In this document: positions 7,145-11,168 of the stretch, piece by piece | Layout: each line of letters opens with the position of its first letter | Numbering within the stretch: the first letter of the stretch is position 1 | Assembly (NCBI GenBank): GCA_016210895.1 | Contig: JACQTG010000059.1 | Location: forward strand, 1-11,168 | Length of the DNA stretch: 11,168 nt | Direction of reading: 5' to 3' | From: Acidobacteriota bacterium | Lineage (GTDB): Bacteria > Acidobacteriota > Terriglobia > Acidoferrales > 2-02-FULL-67-57 | The notes under the pieces: generated by a model | The model's input: only the letters and a program-made list of their open reading frames with translations | Told to the model about the DNA's origin: nothing | Database searches by the model: none | Translations under genes and position numbers: made by a program

Positions 7145-7963
7145 CTACCGCGTGAAAAAGGCGTGGTGCACGCTCATATAATTCGCGCTCCAGCTCACCA
7201 GCACGGCCGCCATCCCGACAATGGTAAACACGGCGGCCCTGCGCCCGCGCCAGCCCATGCCGACGCGGGAATAGATGAGTAGCAAGTAAACCACCCACAA
7301 GATAAAACTCAGCGTGACTTTGGGATCGCGCAGCCAGCCCTGTCCCCAAGCGTGTGCGGCTCCGAGCGTTCCTACGAGCAACCCAATCGTGATCAGGGGA
7401 AAGCCGATCACGATTGCACCGGCGCCCAGGCGCTCCAGGGTATCGAGCGGGGGCAGGCGATAGTAGAAGGTCCGGGGCTGCTTGTTCTTGAGCTCGCGCT
7501 CCTCGATCAAGTACATCACCCCGGCCAGAAATGACAACATCAAAGCGGCATAGCCGCCCAGCGTGAACGAGACATGGAGAGGGAGCCAACTCTGTTCGAG
7601 CAGCGGCGAAAGTGGGGGCTGGGGTCGCTGGCTGACGGCGGAGGCCAGGGTGAGCACGAACACCAGCGGGAACAAGAACACACTGAGAGAGCTGACCTCA
7701 AACCGCCAATAGGCGAGCAGGAATCCGAGGGTCATCAGAAAAGCGAAGAGGGAGCTGGCTTCGGCGAGGTTGCTCACCGGGAAGCGACGTTCCAGCAGGG
7801 CTAGCTCGGTGAGCGACACCAAGTGGAAGAAAAATCCCAGGGTGAGCGCGACGAGCGAGGTACGGAAGAGAGCGCGCTGGCGACGCACCACGGTGATGAG
7901 TGCGTGCAGCAATCCGAGCGAATAGAAGCCGAGCGCCACCCAGAGCCAGAAATTGCTCATCAT
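7145..7963 (-). CDS. ccsA: CcsA/HemX-family membrane protein (cytochrome c assembly type)
   Basis: This is a polytopic membrane protein of 272 residues with about eight hydrophobic helices (near 5-26, 34-55, 68-86, 92-110, 130-152, 178-203, 215-232, 242-260). Family signs are WLPLHVSFTLGGYAAL at 126-141, with H130 a possible heme-ligand histidine, then HAWGQGWLRDPKVTLSFILW at 204-223, and GWRGRRAA at 237-244. The canonical tryptophan-rich WGxxWxWD of true heme-handling CcmC/CcmF/CcsA proteins is only partly kept here (WGQGWLRD), so a HemX-type role is possible. In Bacillus, HemX is encoded next to hemA and lowers HemA amount; the same neighbourhood is seen here as the first gene of the operon. 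An ATG at 7960 is the close alternative start. The frame runs upstream to 8122, but that part is not hydrophobic and would cover the promoter. Confidence 0.87.
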   Translation of the reverse strand: MMSNFWLWVALGFYSLGLLHALITVVRRQRALFRTSLVALTLGFFFHLVSLTELALLERRFPVSNLAEASSLFAFLMTLGFLLAYWRFEVSSLSVFLFPLVFVLTLASAVSQRPQPPLSPLLEQSWLPLHVSFTLGGYAALMLSFLAGVMYLIEERELKNKQPRTFYYRLPPLDTLERLGAGAIVIGFPLITIGLLVGTLGAAHAWGQGWLRDPKVTLSFILWVVYLLLIYSRVGMGWRGRRAAVFTIVGMAAVLVSWSANYMSVHHAFFTR

Positions 7964-7972
7964 GCTGTTGAA

Positions 7973-7980
7973 CCCACCTC
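7973..7980 (-). promoter_or_regulatory. Ribosome binding site of ccsA/hemX
   Basis: Read on the minus strand this is GAGGTGGG, ending 9 nt before the ATG at 7963 and 12 nt before a second in-frame ATG at 7960. It supports starting the protein at MMSNFW and argues against the longer open frame that reaches 8122. Confidence 0.65.
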
Positions 7981-8002
7981 GCACCCGCCGCGAGGCCAAC
8001 AA

Positions 8003-8028
8003 GCTGGCATTATAGCATCTGTGCCAGC
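8003..8028. promoter_or_regulatory. Inverted repeat over the tetrapyrrole operon promoter, possible operator
   Basis: GCTGGCA at 8003-8009 and its exact reverse complement TGCCAGC at 8022-8028 are separated by 12 nt. The -10 element lies inside the repeat and shares one base with the left arm. The arm spacing of about 19 bp centre to centre is near two helical turns, as expected for a dimeric repressor. The regulator is unknown; the position is what suggests the role. Confidence 0.4.
8009..8017 (-). promoter_or_regulatory. Extended -10 promoter of the tetrapyrrole operon
   Basis: The minus strand reads TGCTATAAT, a perfect TATAAT with the TGn extension used by the housekeeping sigma factor when the -35 box is weak. 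The -35 region 16-18 nt upstream matches poorly (CTGCCT at best 3 of 6), as is common with extended -10 promoters. Transcription would start near 8002, giving a leader of about 40 nt before the ccsA/hemX ATG. The four genes that follow are so tightly packed that this one promoter could serve all of them. Confidence 0.6.
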
Positions 8029-8059
8029 GCAGGCAGCGCTGCTCGCGGCAGGCAGGCTG

Positions 8060-8068
8060 TGCTAAGAT
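8060..8068 (+). promoter_or_regulatory. Weak candidate promoter for trpS
   Basis: TGCTAAGAT has the TGn extension and 4 of 6 matches to TATAAT, without a recognisable -35 box. It overlaps an in-frame ATG at 8067, which would then not be transcribed; a start near 8075 would leave the ribosome binding site at 8093 and the ATG at 8112. This is a guess from position and is easily wrong. Confidence 0.25.
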
Positions 8069-8092
8069 GAGCAACAGACAGGGACGCGTTTC

Positions 8093-8099
8093 GAGGAGG
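8093..8099 (+). promoter_or_regulatory. trpS: Ribosome binding site of trpS
   Basis: GAGGAGG ends 12 nt before the ATG at 8112, a slightly long but workable distance. No comparable site precedes the in-frame ATG at 8067. No in-frame ATG, GTG or TTG exists between 8115 and the conserved RVLSG segment, so 8112 is the best start. Confidence 0.6.
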
Positions 8100-8111
8100 C
8101 AGAGCCGGCGC

Positions 8112-9326
8112 ATGGGCAGCAAATCGGGCGCGCGAGGCCCAGCCCGCCGCGCTGGCTCCGAGCCCCGGCGCAGGGCTCACCCTGTCCATCCCGAGCAGAG
8201 CCGAGGGAAGCTCAGCCGAAGGGTACTGAGCGGGATGCGTCCCACGGGCAAGCTCCACCTGGGGAATTACGTCGGGGCGCTCGAAAACTGGCTCCAACTG
8301 CAACAGCAATACGATTGCTTTTTCTTCATCGCTGATTGGCACGCGCTGACGACGGATTACGCGGATACGTCCCAGGTCGCGCAGAACACGCTCGAGGTGG
8401 CGACCGACTGGCTGGCCGTAGGGCTGGATCCCGAGCGATCGACGTTGTTCGTGCAGTCGCGCGTGCTGGAGCATGCCGAACTTCACTTGCTGTTTTCCAT
8501 GATTACCCCGACCCCCTGGCTCATCCGCAACCCGACCATCAAAGAGCAGGCACGCGAGATGGGCCTGATCAGCTCGGAGGAAGAGAGCGAAGTAACAAAG
8601 ATCAACTACGGCCTGCTCGGCTATCCGGTGCTTCAGGCCGCCGACATTTTGATCTACCGCGCCCACTACGTGCCGGTGGGTCAGGATCAGGTGCCGCACG
8701 TCGAGCTGACACGTGAAATCGCCCGGCGCTTCAACAGCTTGTATGTCCTCCAATCGGGCGTGCAAGTATTTCCAGAGCCGGAGGCCTTACTGACGCCGAC
8801 GCCGCGGCTGCCGGGCCTGGATGGGCGGAAGATGTCGAAGAGCCTGGGCAACGTGATCGAGCTGGGCGAGAATCCCGAGTCGATTCGCGCCAAGGTCAGC
8901 ACCATGCTCACCGACCCGCAGCGGGTACGGCGCTCCGACCCGGGCCGGCCGGAGATTTGCCCCGTGTTCGGCTACCACCGCCGTTTTTCCACGCGGGGGG
9001 TGATCGAGCAGGTTGACCACGAATGCCGGACGGCTAAAATCGGCTGTGTAGACTGCAAGGCCTTGATGGCCGACCACCTGATTCGCGCGCTTGCTCCCAT
9101 TCGAGAGCGACGGGAGAGCTATGCGGCCAAACCCAAGGCGGTGTGGGACACTCTCGCGGAAGGTTCCGAGCGCGCCCGGCGCGTGGCGCAGGAAACCATG
9201 CAACGGGTACGGGAAGCGATGAAGCTGATCCCGCGTCTTTCGGCTTCGCAGACTTCGAAGTCAGCGGCCGGCTCAAAGCGCCGCCCGAGCCGGCGTCTTG
9301 CGCGAGCGGCCAGGAACGCGCCCTAG
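8112..9326 (+). CDS. trpS: Tryptophanyl-tRNA synthetase
   Basis: TrpS charges tRNA(Trp) in the cytoplasm. From the ATG at 8112 it has 404 residues. The class I signatures are present: RVLSGMRPTGKLHLGNYVGA at 37-56, where HLGN is the HIGH-type motif, and GRKMSKSLGN at 238-247 as the KMSKS loop. FFFIADWHALTT (70-81) and ADILIYRAHYVPVGQDQVPH (177-196) are typical tryptophan/ATP pocket stretches. Two parts are unusual. About 35 residues ahead of the conserved strand are rich in Arg, Gly, Ala and Pro and are encoded by a repeat-rich stretch; bacterial TrpS usually begins only a few residues before this strand. The last 28 residues or so are also basic and low in complexity (SKSAAGSKRRPSRRLARAAR). 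The core is complete, so the enzyme should be active. The gene is first in a run with scpA, scpB and an rluB-like gene. Confidence 0.95.
   Translation: MGSKSGARGPARRAGSEPRRRAHPVHPEQSRGKLSRRVLSGMRPTGKLHLGNYVGALENWLQLQQQYDCFFFIADWHALTTDYADTSQVAQNTLEVATDWLAVGLDPERSTLFVQSRVLEHAELHLLFSMITPTPWLIRNPTIKEQAREMGLISSEEESEVTKINYGLLGYPVLQAADILIYRAHYVPVGQDQVPHVELTREIARRFNSLYVLQSGVQVFPEPEALLTPTPRLPGLDGRKMSKSLGNVIELGENPESIRAKVSTMLTDPQRVRRSDPGRPEICPVFGYHRRFSTRGVIEQVDHECRTAKIGCVDCKALMADHLIRALAPIRERRESYAAKPKAVWDTLAEGSERARRVAQETMQRVREAMKLIPRLSASQTSKSAAGSKRRPSRRLARAARNAP
8160..8237 (+). repeat. Cluster of short inverted repeats in the 5' end of trpS
   Basis: Four pairings lie close together: GAGCCC 8160-8165 with GGGCTC 8173-8178; CAGGG 8171-8175 with CCCTG 8180-8184; CATCCCGAGCAG 8187-8198 with CTGAGCGGGATG 8226-8237 (10 of 12); and GCTCAG 8210-8215 with CTGAGC 8226-8231. 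The first two share bases and exclude each other, as do the last two. The stretch recalls the GC-rich palindromic dispersed repeats found in many Acidobacteriota and related genomes, but I see no second copy here. It encodes the extra N-terminus of TrpS. Confidence 0.45.
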
Positions 9327-9346
9327 GAGTGGAGCAGCCCGCGAGC

Positions 9347-10153
9347 ATGAGCCTTCACGATGAACCCTCGACGATGAGCTCGTCGGGGGAAACCTACAGA
9401 GTCCAGCTTGACACCTACGAAGGGCCTCTTGACCTGTTGCTTGATCTCATTCGCAAGCAGGAGATTGACATTTTCAATATTCCACTTGCCCGCATCACGC
9501 AGCAGTACCTCGACTACCTGCACCGGATGGAAGAGCTGAACCTGGACATCGGCGCTGACTTTATCCTACTGGCGGCGACACTCATTTACCTCAAGGCGCG
9601 AATGCTGCTGCCGCCTGATCCACTGGCGTCGGCCGAGGAGGCGCTCGACCCGCGTGCGGACTTGGTGCAACGACTGCTCGAACACGAAAAGTTCAAGAAG
9701 GCAGCGGAGATTCTGCACCAGAAGCAAGTGCTCGAGGCGGCGAGTTGGTCGCATCCGAACGCAGAGGGCTTTGAGCACGAGGAAGGCGAATTGGTAGTGA
9801 CGCTGTGGGACATCGCCAAGGCCTTCCAGCAGGCGCTGAGCCGCCCGCACGAGCCGCCGACGCTCGACATCGCCAAGGAAGAACTGACCGTCAGCCAACT
9901 GATTGGCGAGGTGCAGGAGCTCCTGCGGGCCTCGGAGGCGCCGATTGCGCTCGAGACGGTGTTTCGGCTTCATCCGGGACGCGCCGCGCTGATTGTGGCC
10001 TTTCTGGCGGTGCTGGAGTTGATTCGCCTGGAGGCGGTCATCGCCGTCCAGCAGGAGACCTTCGGGCCCATCCTCTTGCGCAAGCACAAGCTGTTTGACG
10101 TGGTGTTTGCGCGGCCGCGCCGGATGGCGGCCATTGATGCGGAGTACCGGTAG
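9347..10153 (+). CDS. scpA: Segregation and condensation protein A
   Basis: ScpA is the kleisin that bridges the two heads of the SMC dimer and, with ScpB, helps compact and separate the chromosome. The 268-residue length is normal. Family marks are YEGPLDLLLDLI at 24-35 in the N-terminal SMC-neck binding part, FILLAATLIYLKARMLLP at 72-89, an acidic, variable middle (about 95-180), and the C-terminal winged helix with AFLAVLELIRL at 218-228. The start is uncertain: the ATG at 9347 has GGAG 12 nt upstream and lies 20 nt after the trpS stop, while an in-frame GTG at 9329 and an ATG at 9374 are alternatives, the last just before the conserved YRVQLDTYEG. The gene is co-directional with trpS and followed 5 nt later by scpB, so the two Scp subunits are almost certainly co-expressed. 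Confidence 0.95.
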   Translation: MSLHDEPSTMSSSGETYRVQLDTYEGPLDLLLDLIRKQEIDIFNIPLARITQQYLDYLHRMEELNLDIGADFILLAATLIYLKARMLLPPDPLASAEEALDPRADLVQRLLEHEKFKKAAEILHQKQVLEAASWSHPNAEGFEHEEGELVVTLWDIAKAFQQALSRPHEPPTLDIAKEELTVSQLIGEVQELLRASEAPIALETVFRLHPGRAALIVAFLAVLELIRLEAVIAVQQETFGPILLRKHKLFDVVFARPRRMAAIDAEYR

Positions 10154-10158
10154 CGACG

Positions 10159-10770
10159 ATGGACCACGCCGCGCTCAAGGCCTTGCTCGAAGCCATCATT
10201 TACGTTTCCGAAGAGCCGGTCGCACTCGAGCAGCTTGCGGCCGCTCTGGAGGGCGTGACGCGGGAGGAGTTGCAGGCGGCCCTGGCGGAGTTGGTGGCGG
10301 ATAGCCGCGCTTCCGCGCGCGGAGTGGAGATTCGCCAGGTGGCGGGCGGCTACAAGATGTATACCAAGACGGAACACCACGAGGCGGTGCGTCAGTTCGT
10401 GCGCAAGCAGAAGCCCCCACTGCGCCTGACCCTCCCGGCCCTGGAAACCCTGGCCGTGGTCGCCTACAAGCAGCCGGTCACGCTCCCGGAGATCCAGCAC
10501 ATTCGCGGCGTCCACGCGGTGAGTGTGATCAAGACACTGCTCGACAAAGGCCTCATCGTTACCGCCGGGCGCAAACAGTGCATTGGCCGCCCCATCCTCT
10601 ACCGGACATCGAAAGAGTTCCTGCTGCGTTTCGGGTTGAAGGATCTGGGTGAGCTGCCGACACTCGAGGAGTTCGAAGCTCTGGCGCGGGCCTCGATGGC
10701 GGAAGTAGCCGAGGCACCGGTGGAAGCCGCGTTGCCCAACTCTGACGCTGCGAACGCTAGTAATGGCTGA
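10159..10770 (+). CDS. scpB: Segregation and condensation protein B
   Basis: ScpB is the dimeric winged-helix partner that binds the middle of ScpA in the SMC complex. The 203-residue protein has the first winged helix at about 1-80 (LKALLEAIIYVSEEPVALEQ at 6-25) and the second at about 88-165. The second carries ETLAVVAYKQPVTLPEIQHI at 96-115, then RGV, and GRPILYRTSKEFLLRFGLKD at 143-162. A short tail rich in Ala and Glu (about 176-203) follows. The ATG has no clear ribosome binding site and lies 5 nt after the scpA stop, so translational coupling is likely. Its last 8 nt overlap the start of the next gene. Confidence 0.96.
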   Translation: MDHAALKALLEAIIYVSEEPVALEQLAAALEGVTREELQAALAELVADSRASARGVEIRQVAGGYKMYTKTEHHEAVRQFVRKQKPPLRLTLPALETLAVVAYKQPVTLPEIQHIRGVHAVSVIKTLLDKGLIVTAGRKQCIGRPILYRTSKEFLLRFGLKDLGELPTLEEFEALARASMAEVAEAPVEAALPNSDAANASNG

Positions 10771-11168
10771 GCGCTTGCAAAAGCTGATCGCCCGCGCCGG
10801 CCTGGCCTCGCGCCGGATGGCCGAGATGTGGATTCTCTCCGGGCGGGTGCGGGTCAACGGACGCGTGGTGACGACGCTGGGCGTCAAGGCCGACCCTACG
10901 TGCGACCGCATTCAGGTGGACGACACGGTGCTGCGGTTTCCCCGCACGCACACCTATCTACTGCTGAACAAGCCGCGCGGTATTGTGAGCACGGTCGACG
11001 ACCCAGCCGGGCGGCGCACCATCCTGAGCTTGCTTCGCACTGTGCGGCAGCGCGTCTTTCCCATTGGTCGCCTCCCGTATGAGGCCGAAGGCCTGTTGCT
11101 GCTTACGACCGATGGGGAGTTTGCCGATGCGGTGCTGCGGGCGCACCTGCCGCAGACCTTTCGGCTGA
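10763..11168 (+). CDS. rluB: RsuA/RluB-family pseudouridine synthase, partial, catalytic Asp replaced
   Basis: Only the first 135 codons are in the window; the gene runs off the right edge. Residues 1-45 are an S4 RNA-binding domain (ERLQKLIARAGLASRR at 3-18, GRVRVNG at 27-33). The catalytic domain starts at about 64 with YLLLNKPRGIVSTVDDPAGR (65-84). Family members that isomerise uridine in 16S or 23S rRNA carry GRLD followed by a TEG-like turn, the Asp being the nucleophile. Here the text is IGRLPYEAEGLLLLTTDGE (101-119): proline P105 (codon CCG at 11075-11077) stands where Asp is expected, while the flanking residues are kept. The protein may be inactive as a synthase, act as an RNA-binding factor, or use another residue. 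The ATG lies inside the end of scpB (ATGGCTGA). Family call is firm; the rluB name rests on the neighbourhood and is tentative. Confidence 0.85.
   Translation, partial: MAERLQKLIARAGLASRRMAEMWILSGRVRVNGRVVTTLGVKADPTCDRIQVDDTVLRFPRTHTYLLLNKPRGIVSTVDDPAGRRTILSLLRTVRQRVFPIGRLPYEAEGLLLLTTDGEFADAVLRAHLPQTFRL

Noticed and set aside
7964..8122. 53-codon upstream extension of the ccsA/hemX frame
   Set aside because: It would cover the extended -10 promoter, is Cys/Arg-rich, and lacks a ribosome binding site, whereas the ATG at 7963 has one.
8235..8237. ATG in MRPTGKLHLG as the true trpS start
   Set aside because: AAGGG lies 11 nt upstream, but starting here would remove the RVLSG strand that forms part of the ATP site in TrpS.
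9970..10911. Long open frame on the minus strand across scpA, scpB and rluB (313 codons)
   Set aside because: It crosses three well-supported genes on the other strand and has no recognisable domain or start signal.
1..11168. Mobile elements, CRISPR arrays, tRNA or rRNA genes, toxin-antitoxin or defence modules
   Set aside because: I found no transposase, integrase, regularly spaced repeats, cloverleaf or defence-like protein. Gene content is housekeeping and base composition is even across the window by eye.

Overview
This is an ordinary-looking stretch of GC-rich bacterial chromosome holding ten genes. The run trpS-scpA-scpB-(rluB-like), the fused cobA-hemD gene next to hemC, hemA and a CcsA/HemX-type membrane protein, and the exported M20 peptidase together fit Acidobacteriota best. 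That assignment is inference from gene order and protein style; I see no rRNA or marker that settles it.

Left part (1-3406): a LytTR-type response regulator reads rightward and meets, tail to tail, a leftward exported M20 metallopeptidase. A 62-bp divergent gap separates the peptidase from a rightward exported protein of unknown function. The gap carries a perfect 11-bp inverted repeat that contains the ribosome binding sites of both genes. The unknown gene's last 40 bp overlap the end of the tetrapyrrole operon on the other strand.

Middle part (3367-7963, minus strand): a compact four-gene tetrapyrrole operon in the order ccsA/hemX-hemA-hemC-cobA/hemD, with gaps of 6 and 8 nt and a TGATG stop-start overlap. 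It covers glutamyl-tRNA reduction (HemA), hydroxymethylbilane synthesis (HemC), uroporphyrinogen III synthesis (HemD part) and methylation to precorrin-2 (CobA part). The first gene encodes a CcsA/HemX-family membrane protein. hemL and hemB are not in the window. A perfect extended -10 element, sitting inside a 7+7 bp inverted repeat, is a good candidate for the operon promoter and operator.

Right part (8060-11168, plus strand): trpS (tryptophanyl-tRNA synthetase), scpA and scpB (the two partners of SMC in the condensin complex), and the first 135 codons of an RsuA/RluB-family pseudouridine synthase. Two features stand out. TrpS has an extra basic N-terminus encoded by a stretch rich in small inverted repeats. 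The pseudouridine synthase has proline where the family has its catalytic aspartate.

I found no mobile element, CRISPR array, tRNA or rRNA, and no evidence for a wholly new multi-gene system. The best leads are the RluB-like active-site change, the heme-operon operator candidate, the trpS 5' repeat element and the paired ribosome-binding-site repeat.
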